Shown: positions 1 through 9,532, counted from the first letter of the stretch. The stretch is 37,091 bases of DNA from Candidatus Gastranaerophilales bacterium (GCA_905236205.1 CAJOPF010000096.1:1-37091), one strand, 5' to 3'. A program made the numbers and translations. Notes: a model not told the origin generated them from the sequence alone.

Positions 1-1
1 T

Positions 2-556
2 AAAGTTCTTGAAAAATATGATTCAAATACAATTAGATTATTTATTTTGACAAATCATTACAGAATGCCTGTTGAATTTTCGGAAGAATCATTAAATTCC
101 GCACAAGCAGGTGCAAAACGTATGTTAAACGCAAAAGCAACACCTGTTGATGAAACGCTTGATATTACACAAACAGAAGAATATAAACAGTTTGTTGATG
201 CTATGGATGATGATTTGAATACATCTAAGGCACTTGCTGTTCTGTTTGACCTTGTAAATAAAGCGAATAAAGATGAGGCAGGAGCATATACTTTACTTGT
301 AAAATTAGGTGAAGTTCTTGGATTTAATTTTACAAAAACAGAATTGTCTGAAGATGAATTAAAAGAAAAAATTAAAACAGTAAGTGAAGATTTGGGATTA
401 GAACTTAAATCAATGGAAGAATTGATAGAATTAAGACAAAAATCACGTGCTGAAAAAAATTGGGATATGGCTGACAAAATTCGTATGGCGCTTGATAAAG
501 TTGGAATCATTTTAAAAGATTCAAAGGACGGAACTACTTGGGAATTAAAACATTAA
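2..556 (+). CDS. cysS: Cysteinyl-tRNA synthetase, C-terminal part (5' end outside window)
   Basis: Charges tRNA-Cys with cysteine in the cytoplasm. Only the last 184 codons are here; the frame is open from base 2, so the gene starts upstream of the window. The first residues read KVLEKYDSNTIRLFILTNHY followed by RMPVEFSEESL, the end of the catalytic core of class Ia CysRS (family pattern R-x-F-x-L-x-x-H-Y-R-x-P). A helical DALR/anticodon-binding region follows. The C-terminal block around SRAEKNWDMADKIR ending in DGTTWEL is the usual CysRS tail. The zinc site and KMSKS loop lie outside the window. The stop codon lies inside the next gene, which suggests translational coupling. Identity is clear from motifs; partial only because of the window edge. 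Confidence 0.95.
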   Translation, partial: KVLEKYDSNTIRLFILTNHYRMPVEFSEESLNSAQAGAKRMLNAKATPVDETLDITQTEEYKQFVDAMDDDLNTSKALAVLFDLVNKANKDEAGAYTLLVKLGEVLGFNFTKTELSEDELKEKIKTVSEDLGLELKSMEELIELRQKSRAEKNWDMADKIRMALDKVGIILKDSKDGTTWELKH

Positions 557-2271
557 AAAAAATATTTTTAGGATTTGTGATTTGTTTTTTGATATTCACA
601 AGTCAAAAAAACTTTGCATCTGATAGCCTTCAAACAGAGTATAAGTTTGTGAGAGTTGCCATAGGTAATCAAAATTTTCAAAATTATACTTACCAAACGA
701 CAACAATTTTCGGAACATCAGACATTAGAATTTACGACAAAAAAACAAATGCTTTGATTGCGGAATTTCCTGCTGATACATTTGTTGAAATTTCTATGAA
801 AAATAATACTTTTGAAGCTAAAACTATTAAAACAGAGTTAAACACAGAAGAAAATACTTCGCAGGTTACTGTAACGCTTACTGATAATGATATTATAATT
901 CGTGTTGACGGCGGTTTGTTAGGAATAAAAGATTTAAAAAGAAAAGGTAAACAAGCTTTATATAAAAGTTCTTTTGAGCTTGTTAAAAAACCAAAAACAG
1001 AAAATTTATTCTATATTGTAAATGTTCTTGATGTTCAGGATTATTTAAAAGGTGTTGTTCCAAATGAAATGCCGACAAGTTTTGGACTTGCGGCTTTGAA
1101 AGCACAAGCTGTTGCTGCAAGAAATTATGTATTAAGTCCGCGTACAAGACTTGTTAATGAGTATGATGTAGTTGATTCTGTTGCAAGTCAGGTGTATTTT
1201 GGTGCTAATACAGAAGAAACTGTGGCAAACAAAGCTGTTGATGAAACAGACGGAATTGTTGCAATTCATAATTGGGATTTGATTTTGGCTCAATACAGTT
1301 CAACTGCAGGAGGATATACAGAAAGTTTTGAAAATGTCTTTTCTGAAGTTAATAATAAAAAATTTCCTTCAAATCATAAACCTTATTTGGCTTCAAAACC
1401 TGATATGATTTCTCAATTGCCGTTGAAAACAGAAGAAGATGTAAGAATTTTTTATACAACAAAACCTGATTCTTATGACATTCGTTCACCTTACTATCGT
1501 TGGCAAAAAAATTGGACAAAAGAAGAATTGGAAGGTGTTTTGGCAAGAACCTTGAAAGAACAATCAAAAACGGGTTTTGTATATCCAAAATTTGAAAGTA
1601 GTGATGATACCTTAAAACTTATAGATATACGTCCAAAAAGACGCGGTGATTCCGGTAAACTTATTGATGTTGAAATAGTTACGGATAAGGGTGCTTATAC
1701 AGTTCAAAAAGAATTGGTTATAAGAAGAATTTTTCAAAAAAATAACATATCCTTGCCAAGTGCTAATGTAGTGTTTGAATTTATTGTTGACGAAAATAAT
1801 GAAATACTTGAAATCAATGCTTATGGCGGCGGTTTTGGGCATGGTGTCGGTATGAGTCAATATGGCGCAGGATTTATGGGTAAAGAATTAAAAATGCCTT
1901 ATGATAAAATTCTAAAACATTATTATTCAAATATTTCACTTGGTACGGAACCGATAATTTTATCTGCACATCCTACACAACAGCAAATTACACAAAGTTT
2001 TTATCTTGAACATAAATCTGCAGAATTGATAATAGATAATCGTTTTCGTTTATCTAAAATAATGATGATAATAAACGGCAGAAAATTAGAATTACCGCTT
2101 GTACAAGATATATTTGCATTTAAAAGTCCAATGAAAATAGATATTTCTGAATTAGTTAAAAAGGGTGAAAATACAATAACTTTTTGCTATCCTTTAGAAG
2201 AAGGTTCAATGAAAGCTGTAAGATTATATGTAGAGGCAATAAATCCAAATGCTGACAAATTCGGATTCTAA
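538..2271 (+). CDS. SpoIID/LytB-domain protein (putative peptidoglycan lytic transglycosylase)
   Basis: 577 residues, TTG start at 538. The start is supported by AGGA at 525-528 and by an immediate signal peptide or anchor (basic LKK, then hydrophobic IFLGFVICFLIF, residues about 5-27), so the protein should be exported. The SpoIID domain (PF08486) is recognised by the stretch at about residues 168-200 (YLKGVVPNEMP, then LKAQAVAARNYVL). Glu177 sits where the catalytic glutamate of SpoIID lies. The typical C-terminal motif GGGFGHGVGMSQYGAG is at about residue 430. About 110 further residues form a tail with no family I recognise. SpoIID cleaves glycan strands lacking stem peptides in sporulating Firmicutes; homologues exist in non-sporulating cyanobacterial relatives, where the role is presumably wall remodelling. 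It overlaps cysS by 19 bases and murJ by 23 bases. The substrate here is inferred. Confidence 0.85.
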   Translation: MGIKTLKKIFLGFVICFLIFTSQKNFASDSLQTEYKFVRVAIGNQNFQNYTYQTTTIFGTSDIRIYDKKTNALIAEFPADTFVEISMKNNTFEAKTIKTELNTEENTSQVTVTLTDNDIIIRVDGGLLGIKDLKRKGKQALYKSSFELVKKPKTENLFYIVNVLDVQDYLKGVVPNEMPTSFGLAALKAQAVAARNYVLSPRTRLVNEYDVVDSVASQVYFGANTEETVANKAVDETDGIVAIHNWDLILAQYSSTAGGYTESFENVFSEVNNKKFPSNHKPYLASKPDMISQLPLKTEEDVRIFYTTKPDSYDIRSPYYRWQKNWTKEELEGVLARTLKEQSKTGFVYPKFESSDDTLKLIDIRPKRRGDSGKLIDVEIVTDKGAYTVQKELVIRRIFQKNNISLPSANVVFEFIVDENNEILEINAYGGGFGHGVGMSQYGAGFMGKELKMPYDKILKHYYSNISLGTEPIILSAHPTQQQITQSFYLEHKSAELIIDNRFRLSKIMMIINGRKLELPLVQDIFAFKSPMKIDISELVKKGENTITFCYPLEEGSMKAVRLYVEAINPNADKFGF

Positions 2272-3835
2272 CAATAACACAACAACGATATTAAAAGCTG
2301 CATGGTTAATTGCGGTTGTTACTGTTGTGAGTAAGTTAGTCGGCTTTTTGAGAGATGTTATAGTTGCCAATTATTATGGTGCATCTACGGTTTCGGATGC
2401 TTATTTTTATGCATATCAATTTCCTGCTCTTGCAATAACTTTACTGGGGGGCATTGGAGGTCCGTTTCACAGTGCTACCGTTGCTGTTTTTACGAAAATT
2501 GTTCCAAATTTGAATGAAAAACCTCCTGAAGTTGCGGAAAAACTGTTTAATACTTTTTTAACCGTAAGTTTTGTGTTTTTTACTTTTTTGACAATAATTT
2601 TGTTTTTATTTTCAAATCAGATAATGGGTTTAATAATTTCTGACGGAAGTGCAGAATTGGTTAATTTGGCAGCATTACATTTGAGAATAATGTGTCCTTC
2701 AATGATTATTGGCGGGTTAATAGGTATTTATTACGGTATCTTGATAACCTATAAAGAATTTATGCTGCCAAGTCTTTCACCGATAGTTGTAAGTGCTGTA
2801 ATTATATTAACATTATTATTTACGGGCGGTGATAAATCGGGTGTTGTACTCGCAACCGCAACGATTGTAGGTGCTTTGTGCCAATTATTACTTCAAATAC
2901 CGAAAGTCAGAATGATTGGCTACAAAATCAAACCTAATTTTTTAATCGCTAATAATCCTAATTTTAAGAGTATTTTGGAACTGTTATTTCCTGCGGTATT
3001 GAGTTCAACAATTGGACAAGTGCATATTTATATTGATATGTTCTTTTCTTCTTGTCTTGAAGAAGGTGCATGGACTGCAATTGGTTTTGCAAACAGAGTG
3101 TTTCAATTTCCTGTGGGAATATTGGTTACGGCATTTTTGGTTCCGTTATTTCCGCTGTTTTCAAGGCTTGCTGGTAATAAAGATTTTGACGGAATAAGGA
3201 CTTATTTTAACAAGGGTGTCGGGGTATTGTTTTTTGCTGCAATACCAATTATTATAGGCATTTTAATTCTCGGATATGACGGGGTAAAAGTCGTATTTGA
3301 AAGGGGTGCATTTAATGATAACGCTACATTTATGGTAACTCAGGCTTTATGGTTTTTATCTTTTTCAATATTGCCTTATGTTTTCAGAGATTCAATAACA
3401 AGGGTTTATTACTCGTTTAATGATTCTGCAACTCCGTTCTATGTAGCTTTTTCGTCAATTATTCTCAAAGTTTTATTCAATTATATTTTAGTTAAAAAAT
3501 TGATGCTTGGAATTGGCGGTATTACATTATCAACATCTCTTGTAACTCTTTTTAACGCAACAGTTTTGGGTATTTTGATAAGCAGAAAAATTAAATTGAA
3601 CTACAAAGAATTATTCTTTAATCTGTTTAAAATGTGTATAGCAGGTGCCATTACATTTATAATTTGTTATTTTGCATCAAAATATTTGCAAACACACGAA
3701 CTGATAAGAATAGCATTGATAGGTACACTTTGCCTTGTTATTTATACGGGTTTAAATTTAGCGATGAAAATGGAATATGCAGGAGAACTTGCACAAAGAG
3801 TAGCGGAAAGATTTAAAAAATTTGTTAATGGATAG
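2249..3835 (+). CDS. murJ: Lipid II flippase MurJ (MviN family)
   Basis: Moves lipid-linked peptidoglycan precursor across the inner membrane. 528 residues, close to the family's usual 500-530, with hydrophobic segments throughout as expected for a 14-helix MOP-superfamily transporter. The N-terminus has the MurJ signature VSKLVGFLRDVIVANYYGAS followed by VSDAYFYAYQFP. The next loop reads LLGGIGGPFHSA, a form I recall from cyanobacterial MurJ (proteobacterial proteins have LRRLFAEGAFSQAF), so it also hints at the lineage. ATG start at 2249 with GAGG at 2233-2236, inside the end of the spoIID-like gene. It shares an apparent operon with that wall enzyme and overlaps tsaC downstream. Confidence 0.93.
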   Translation: MLTNSDSNNNTTTILKAAWLIAVVTVVSKLVGFLRDVIVANYYGASTVSDAYFYAYQFPALAITLLGGIGGPFHSATVAVFTKIVPNLNEKPPEVAEKLFNTFLTVSFVFFTFLTIILFLFSNQIMGLIISDGSAELVNLAALHLRIMCPSMIIGGLIGIYYGILITYKEFMLPSLSPIVVSAVIILTLLFTGGDKSGVVLATATIVGALCQLLLQIPKVRMIGYKIKPNFLIANNPNFKSILELLFPAVLSSTIGQVHIYIDMFFSSCLEEGAWTAIGFANRVFQFPVGILVTAFLVPLFPLFSRLAGNKDFDGIRTYFNKGVGVLFFAAIPIIIGILILGYDGVKVVFERGAFNDNATFMVTQALWFLSFSILPYVFRDSITRVYYSFNDSATPFYVAFSSIILKVLFNYILVKKLMLGIGGITLSTSLVTLFNATVLGILISRKIKLNYKELFFNLFKMCIAGAITFIICYFASKYLQTHELIRIALIGTLCLVIYTGLNLAMKMEYAGELAQRVAERFKKFVNG

Positions 3836-4400
3836 AGTTGCGGATATCTTGAATAATGACGGTGTAATTGCTTTTGTAACAGATACAGTTTGGGGTATCG
3901 GATGTTTACCGACATCAAAAAAAGCGGTTGAAAGAATTTATGAAATAAAACATCGTGATACAAAAAAGCCGTTAATATTGATGTCTGATGATGATAAATA
4001 TTTGAGAAAATATGTAAAACCGCTGTCAATACTTGCAAATGAACTTATACAAAAATATTTTCCCGGGGCTTTAACACTTGTTGTAAATAAATCCGATAAT
4101 ACACCTGATTATATTACAAGCAATTTGCAAACAGTTGGGATAAGAGTACCGAATAACAAGACTTTTGCAAATATTTGCAAATCAATTGAAGGGCATGTTC
4201 TTGCAACTACAAGTGCTAATCTTTCAAATGAACCTGCTGCCATGACTTATGAAGAAACAATTAAATACATAGGTGATAAAGTTGATTTGGTTGTTGAAGA
4301 TTATGGCGAAAAGGCACAAGGTAGAGCCTCAACCGTTGCAGGTATATCACCAAAAGGAATAAAAATATTTCGACAAGGTGATGTAATGTTGGATTTTTAG
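3828..4400 (+). CDS. L-threonylcarbamoyladenylate synthase (TsaC/Sua5/YrdC family)
   Basis: Makes threonylcarbamoyl-AMP from threonine, bicarbonate and ATP, the first step of t6A modification of ANN-decoding tRNAs. 191 residues, a single YrdC domain without the extra Sua5 C-terminal domain. Visible motifs: DTVWGIGCLP near the N-terminus, the KHRDTKKPLILM loop, FPGALTLVV, GIRVPNN and TTSANLSNEPA. I chose ATG at 3828 over the TTG two codons earlier because ATG begins the YrdC-like MDRVADIL segment; both overlap the murJ stop. It is the last gene of the overlapping cysS-spoIID-murJ cluster. Whether it is TsaC-type or a YciO-type paralogue cannot be settled by eye. Confidence 0.88.
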   Translation: MDRVADILNNDGVIAFVTDTVWGIGCLPTSKKAVERIYEIKHRDTKKPLILMSDDDKYLRKYVKPLSILANELIQKYFPGALTLVVNKSDNTPDYITSNLQTVGIRVPNNKTFANICKSIEGHVLATTSANLSNEPAAMTYEETIKYIGDKVDLVVEDYGEKAQGRASTVAGISPKGIKIFRQGDVMLDF

Positions 4401-4422
4401 TAATTTATCAGTATAATTTACC

Positions 4423-4450
4423 TTGACAAATGGCGGTATTTTTATATAAT
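4423..4450 (+). promoter_or_regulatory. Near-consensus sigma-70 promoter for the RTX-calpain gene
   Basis: TTGACA at 4423-4428 and TATAAT at 4445-4450 are separated by 16 bases. Both hexamers are exact consensus. Transcription should begin near 4457, giving a leader of roughly 95 nt before the ATG at 4553. The leader ends in a good Shine-Dalgarno, GGAGG at 4539-4543. The 152-base gap 4401-4552 otherwise contains AT-rich sequence in which I see no riboswitch or ORF. Confidence 0.8.
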
Positions 4451-4552
4451 TGAATAAATAAATATTTATTTAATAAGTAAAAAGCTAATAATAAATAAAA
4501 TATTGCTTATGATAATGGTCCGTAGAAAATTTTAGTATGGAGGATATCTTTT

Positions 4553-7500
4553 ATGACATTGCAACCTAACAAAAAAGGCGTAATTACAGGAACTGATGCT
4601 AATGACAGAATTGTATGGGAAAGTTCGGCAGCTTGGGAACAAGCAATAACCATTGATGCGTATGCGGGCAATGATATTATAAATTTTAGAGAAAGTAAAT
4701 ATAATAATAAATTTTATGGCGGCAAAGGTAATGATAAAATCTATGGCGGAAGCGGTAATGATACTGTTTACGCAGGAAAAGGTAATGATATAATTGACCT
4801 TTCAGAAGGCGGTAATAATGTTGTGTATTGCGAATACGGGACAAATGTTGTATTAGGTGGAGAAGGTAACGACAAAATTTATGGCGGCAAAGGCGATGAT
4901 ACTATAAAAGGTAACGACGGTAATGATACTATAAATCTTGCAAAAGGCGGAAACAATGATGTATATGGAGAAGGCGGTAATGACGTTATAACAGGCGGAA
5001 ACGGTAATGATTATTTAAACGGCGGTTCAGGCGATGATACCATATACGGAACAGGCGGTACAAATATAATAAAAGGCGGTTCAGGTAAAGATACCATTTA
5101 CGCAGGAATTGGTGATGATACCATTTACGCAGGTGCAGGTGATGATACAATAGACCTTACAAGGGGCGGTAATAATGTTTTATATTGCGAAAGCGGTAAT
5201 AATAAAGTAACAGGTAGCGCAGGTAACGACAAAATCTATGGCGGTACAGGTGATGACACGATAAGTGCAGGCAGAGGTAATGATACAATAGATCTTACAA
5301 AGGGCGGTAATAATATTGTATATTGCGAGTATGATGATAATACCATAATAGGCGGAAATGGTGACGATAAAATTTATGGCGGCAGAGGCAATGATACAAT
5401 AAATCTTACAGAAGGTGGTAATAATGTTGTTTATTGCGAATATGGCAGTAATACCGTAACCTGCGGAGCAGGTGATGATAAAATTTATGGCGGTGTAGGT
5501 AATGATACTGTACGTGCAGGCAAAGGTAATGATACCATAGACCTTACAAAAGGCGGTAAAAATATCGTATATTGCGAAAGTGGTAAAAATACCGTAACAG
5601 GCGGAGATGCAAAAGACAAAATATATGGTGGCACAGGCGATGATATTATAAAGGGTGGCGACGGCAATGATGTTATAAATCTTACAAAAGGCGGAGCTAA
5701 TGAAGTATATGGCGAAGCAGGTAATGATTTAATAACAGGTGGTAAAGATGTTGATTATATAGATGGTGGTGAAGGCAATGATACCATATACGGCACAGGC
5801 GGAATAAATCTTTTAAAAGGCGGTGCAGGTAACGATACCATCTATGCAGGAACAGGTAATGATACAATTTATGCAGGTACGGGCGATGATACTATAGACC
5901 TTACAAAAGGCGGTAAAAATATTGTATATTGCGAAAGCGGCAATAATATTGTAAGCGGCGGTGCAGATAATGATACAATTTATGGCGGAACAGGTAATGA
6001 CACAATGCATGCGGGCAAAGGTAATGATACCATAGATCTTACAAAAGGTGGCAATAATATTGTATATTGTGAATACGGGAATAATACAGTAGTTGGCGGT
6101 GCTGTAAAAGATAAAATTTATGGCGGTAAAGGTGATGACATAATCAAAGGCGGTTCAGGTAACGATACATTAAATGTTACAAAAGGCGGAAATAACTTTG
6201 TTTATGGCGAATCAGGTAATGATTTGATAGCAGGTGGTTCAGGTAATGATTATTTAAACGGCGGTTCAGGAGATGATACCATATACGGCACAGGCGGAAA
6301 AAACACAATAAAAGGCGGTTCAGGTAATGATAAAATCTATGGCGGAACAGGCGATGATACAATATACGCAGGAGCAGGCGATGATACAATAGATTTTACA
6401 AAGGGCGGTAATAATATTGTATACTGTGAAAGCGGTAATAATACCTTAACAGGCGGTTCAGGTAATGATAAAATCTATGGCGGAACAGGTAATGATACGG
6501 TACATGCAGGCAAAGGTAACGATACAATAGATTTTACAAAGGGCGGTAACAATGTTGTGTATTGTGAATACGGTAACAATATCGTAATTGGCGGTGCAGC
6601 AAAAGACAAAATCTATGGTGGCAAAGGTGATGACACCATAAATGGCGGCAAAGGCAACGATATGATAGATGTTACAAAAGGTGGTAATAATGTTGTTTAT
6701 AGCGAATCTGGTAATGATGTAATTTATGGCGGAAATGGTAACGATTATTTAAACGGCGGTTCAGGAGATGATACCATATATGGAACAGGTGGTATAAATA
6801 CAATATACGGCGGTTCAGGTAATGATATTATAAATTCAGGAACAGGTAATGATACGATATATGCTGGTTCGGGCGATGATGCAATATATCTTACAGAAGG
6901 TGGTAATAATGTTGTGTACTGTGAAAGCGGAACTAATACTGTCAGAAGTGGTTCAGGTAATGATAAAATTTATGGCGGAACAGGTAATGATACGATATAC
7001 GCTGGCAAAGGTAATGATTCAATAGATCTTGAAAAAGGCGGAAAAAATATTGTTTATTGCGAATACGGCAATAATACTGTTACAGGTGGCGCAGGTAAAG
7101 ATAAAATTTATGGTGGAACAGGTAATGATACCATAAAAGGCGGCAAAGGTAATGATACATTAAATGTTACAAAAGGCGGTAATAACTTTGTTTATGGCGA
7201 ATCAGGTAATGATTTAATAGCAGGCGGTTCAGGTAATGACTACATAAACGGTGGTTCAGGTAATGATACAATATACGGAACAGGCGGTACTAACACTATA
7301 TACGGTGGTTCAGGTAATGATACCGTTTACGCAGGCAAAGGTAATGATACTATTTATGCAGGTAGCGGCAATGATGTGATTGACCTTTCAGAAGGCGGAA
7401 ATAATATTGTATATTGTGAAAGCGGAACAAATACTGTCAGTGGCGGTTCAGGTAAAGATAAAATTTATGGCGGAACAGGTGATGATACCATAAAAAGTGG

Positions 7501-9502
7501 TTCAGGTAATGACACTATAAGTGCTGCAAAAGGCGGTAATAACTACATATATGGTGAATCAGGCAAAGATTTGATATACGGTGGTTCTGGTAATGATTAT
7601 ATAGACGGCGGTTCGGGTAATGATATAATATACGGAACGGGTGGTACAAATACAATCTATGGCGGAACAGGTAATGATACTATCTACGCAGGTACAGGAA
7701 CCGATATAATCTATGGTGGCAGAGGTGATGATACCATAAATACAGGATTATCCTTAAATAAGCTATATTTTAGTGCAGGCGATGGTAATGATGTAATAAA
7801 TTATGGCGGCGGTCTTGACAAGATTATATTTGAAAGTGGTACAGTTTATACAATTTCAAAGAATAACGACGGTAAAACGGTTATTTATTATAACAACAAA
7901 AGAGATTCAATAACATTGAATTCAAATTATTCAAATACTGAAATAATTGTAGGCGAAGAAAAAGAAGAAGAACCTGATACTCCGGATGAACCAGATACAC
8001 CAGATACACCAGACACTCCGGATGAACCTGATACTCCTGATGTTCCTGAAAATCCTGATATAGTGCTAAATCCTGAGCAAGCCAAACAAATTACTCTTAC
8101 AGCAAATGAAAAAAAGGTTATTGCGGTAACAAATCCTTATACTAATAAAGTGCTGACTTATGATTTGCAAAATACGTCAGAAGCATCTCAAAATTACACA
8201 TTTTTATTCCTTAAAAACGGAAGACTTAGTGTAACGGGTGATTATATTTCTATGACGGCAAGAGATGGTCAAAATGATGATTTAATTATCTTAGGGCATA
8301 ACAATATTATCAACACTGGTGACAGTGATGATATTGTAAGATCAGGCTTTACTGTGGATGCGAATTTTAATTATTATACTGCACAACATGACTACAATAC
8401 TATAAACACAGGCGCAGGTAATGATCACGTATCTTTTTACGGTAATTATTGCAAAATAGACACAGGTGCAGGTAAAGATTCAGTATTTATGATGTACCAA
8501 AGTGATACTAATAAGTTTTCAGGAAATGAAGAAATTATTGTAGAGGATGAAACGTTATCAGATTCTTCAACATTAGATTATAGATCGGGATTATTCGGGC
8601 AAGGACAAGTAGGTGATTGCAGATATTTTGCATTGCTTGAAAGCCTTGACCGTTCATCTGCAGTAAGTTTGAGTGACTTTGTTACTATAACAAGCAGAGG
8701 AATTGATACCTACGATGTAACATTTAAAAATTATCCTGGTATTTTGAAAACATGGAATGTTAATATGCAAAATTTGGCAGCATTCAAGGAAAGTTATAAC
8801 AGTTATGGTGATTTAGATATTTTCTTGATGGATTATGCTTTAAATAAACTTATTGCAACAAATTATGACAGAGGAATATCAAATGTTGAAAATGCATATT
8901 GGAATACATTATCGCAATATATGTTTGGTACAGAAGAAATTACAGTACAAATATCCGATGATGACAGATTCAATAACAATATGAAAGAAAATCTGAAAAC
9001 ATTGTTTAATAAGTATTCTAACAGTCAAATAACTAATTTGGTAGTTACATTAAATGGTACAAGTGCAGAACAAGAAGGGGACTATTCTTTAGGATACATA
9101 TTTAATCATGCCTATGCTGTTGATAATGTAACAGATACGTATATGACTTTAGTAAATCCGTGGAATAACGGTGATAAAGTAACTTTGGATTTGAACGAAT
9201 TTAATTCAAAACTTTATAATGAAAAAAGAGGAATAAACGTTGCAGTATTCGTTTTTGGTCAAAGATTTGAAGATATAAATCCTTACAATGTACTGGTATT
9301 AAATGGTACAGAAAATTCATATTATACAAATGATAGTTCGTACAGTGAATGTAGTATATTGGCATTAACAGAACAAACAGCAGGCTGGTTGACAAGTAAC
9401 TGCGGTGACAGTTGTTCAATTATTGAAAACAGCGATAATACTGTTGATGTAGCAAATCTGACAACAGCATATTCCGTTGATAAATATTTGAATATTGTAT
9501 AA
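4553..9502 (+). CDS. Giant RTX-repeat protein with C-terminal calpain-like (C2) cysteine protease domain
   Basis: 1649 residues. Residues about 50-1085 are glycine/aspartate nonapeptide repeats of the hemolysin type (GGxGNDxIY), which fold as a calcium-binding beta-roll. An acidic Pro-Asp-Thr-rich linker covers about 1135-1170, and a short second RTX-like patch lies at about 1240-1312. The C-terminal region matches family C2 calpains: Q-x2-x-G-D-C with Gln1350 and Cys1356, a LMDYALNKL helix resembling the calpain LLEKAYAK motif, HAYAV with His1519 and NPWN with Asn1535. The residue after the catalytic Cys-containing GDC is Arg instead of the usual Trp. There is no N-terminal signal peptide, and the RTX block is N-terminal to the enzyme, the reverse of most type I substrates, so the export route is unknown. 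It has its own strong promoter and is flanked by a convergent gene. Proteolytic activity and calcium control are inference. Confidence 0.85.
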   Translation: MTLQPNKKGVITGTDANDRIVWESSAAWEQAITIDAYAGNDIINFRESKYNNKFYGGKGNDKIYGGSGNDTVYAGKGNDIIDLSEGGNNVVYCEYGTNVVLGGEGNDKIYGGKGDDTIKGNDGNDTINLAKGGNNDVYGEGGNDVITGGNGNDYLNGGSGDDTIYGTGGTNIIKGGSGKDTIYAGIGDDTIYAGAGDDTIDLTRGGNNVLYCESGNNKVTGSAGNDKIYGGTGDDTISAGRGNDTIDLTKGGNNIVYCEYDDNTIIGGNGDDKIYGGRGNDTINLTEGGNNVVYCEYGSNTVTCGAGDDKIYGGVGNDTVRAGKGNDTIDLTKGGKNIVYCESGKNTVTGGDAKDKIYGGTGDDIIKGGDGNDVINLTKGGANEVYGEAGNDLITGGKDVDYIDGGEGNDTIYGTGGINLLKGGAGNDTIYAGTGNDTIYAGTGDDTIDLTKGGKNIVYCESGNNIVSGGADNDTIYGGTGNDTMHAGKGNDTIDLTKGGNNIVYCEYGNNTVVGGAVKDKIYGGKGDDIIKGGSGNDTLNVTKGGNNFVYGESGNDLIAGGSGNDYLNGGSGDDTIYGTGGKNTIKGGSGNDKIYGGTGDDTIYAGAGDDTIDFTKGGNNIVYCESGNNTLTGGSGNDKIYGGTGNDTVHAGKGNDTIDFTKGGNNVVYCEYGNNIVIGGAAKDKIYGGKGDDTINGGKGNDMIDVTKGGNNVVYSESGNDVIYGGNGNDYLNGGSGDDTIYGTGGINTIYGGSGNDIINSGTGNDTIYAGSGDDAIYLTEGGNNVVYCESGTNTVRSGSGNDKIYGGTGNDTIYAGKGNDSIDLEKGGKNIVYCEYGNNTVTGGAGKDKIYGGTGNDTIKGGKGNDTLNVTKGGNNFVYGESGNDLIAGGSGNDYINGGSGNDTIYGTGGTNTIYGGSGNDTVYAGKGNDTIYAGSGNDVIDLSEGGNNIVYCESGTNTVSGGSGKDKIYGGTGDDTIKSGSGNDTISAAKGGNNYIYGESGKDLIYGGSGNDYIDGGSGNDIIYGTGGTNTIYGGTGNDTIYAGTGTDIIYGGRGDDTINTGLSLNKLYFSAGDGNDVINYGGGLDKIIFESGTVYTISKNNDGKTVIYYNNKRDSITLNSNYSNTEIIVGEEKEEEPDTPDEPDTPDTPDTPDEPDTPDVPENPDIVLNPEQAKQITLTANEKKVIAVTNPYTNKVLTYDLQNTSEASQNYTFLFLKNGRLSVTGDYISMTARDGQNDDLIILGHNNIINTGDSDDIVRSGFTVDANFNYYTAQHDYNTINTGAGNDHVSFYGNYCKIDTGAGKDSVFMMYQSDTNKFSGNEEIIVEDETLSDSSTLDYRSGLFGQGQVGDCRYFALLESLDRSSAVSLSDFVTITSRGIDTYDVTFKNYPGILKTWNVNMQNLAAFKESYNSYGDLDIFLMDYALNKLIATNYDRGISNVENAYWNTLSQYMFGTEEITVQISDDDRFNNNMKENLKTLFNKYSNSQITNLVVTLNGTSAEQEGDYSLGYIFNHAYAVDNVTDTYMTLVNPWNNGDKVTLDLNEFNSKLYNEKRGINVAVFVFGQRFEDINPYNVLVLNGTENSYYTNDSSYSECSILALTEQTAGWLTSNCGDSCSIIENSDNTVDVANLTTAYSVDKYLNIV
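4700..7810 (+). repeat. In-frame tandem RTX repeats with a 495-bp (165-residue) super-repeat
   Basis: Besides the 27-bp nonapeptide period there is a higher-order period. The block NDYLNGGSGDDTIYGTGG recurs with starts at about 5006, 5751, 6245, 6740, 7237 and 7591. Three successive intervals are about 495 bp; the first interval is longer (about 745) and the last shorter (about 354). Each full unit carries three KGGNN-(I/V)VY modules, two ending in YCESG/YCEYG and one ending in YGESG or YSESG. The near-identity at DNA level makes this a likely site of unequal crossing-over and of assembly error. Confidence 0.85.
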
Positions 9503-9532
9503 AAAATCAGACAATAAATTGAATATTGTTGT

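Noticed and set aside
5485-6389. Several minus-strand open frames inside the RTX gene
   Set aside because: They are by-products of the in-frame repeat: low-complexity Pro/Ser/Leu or Tyr/His strings with no start signals, antisense to a clear protein.
4700-7810. Periodic DNA repeats as a possible CRISPR array
   Set aside because: The period is the 27-bp codon pattern of RTX nonapeptides and the repeats stay in frame; no unique spacers of constant length.
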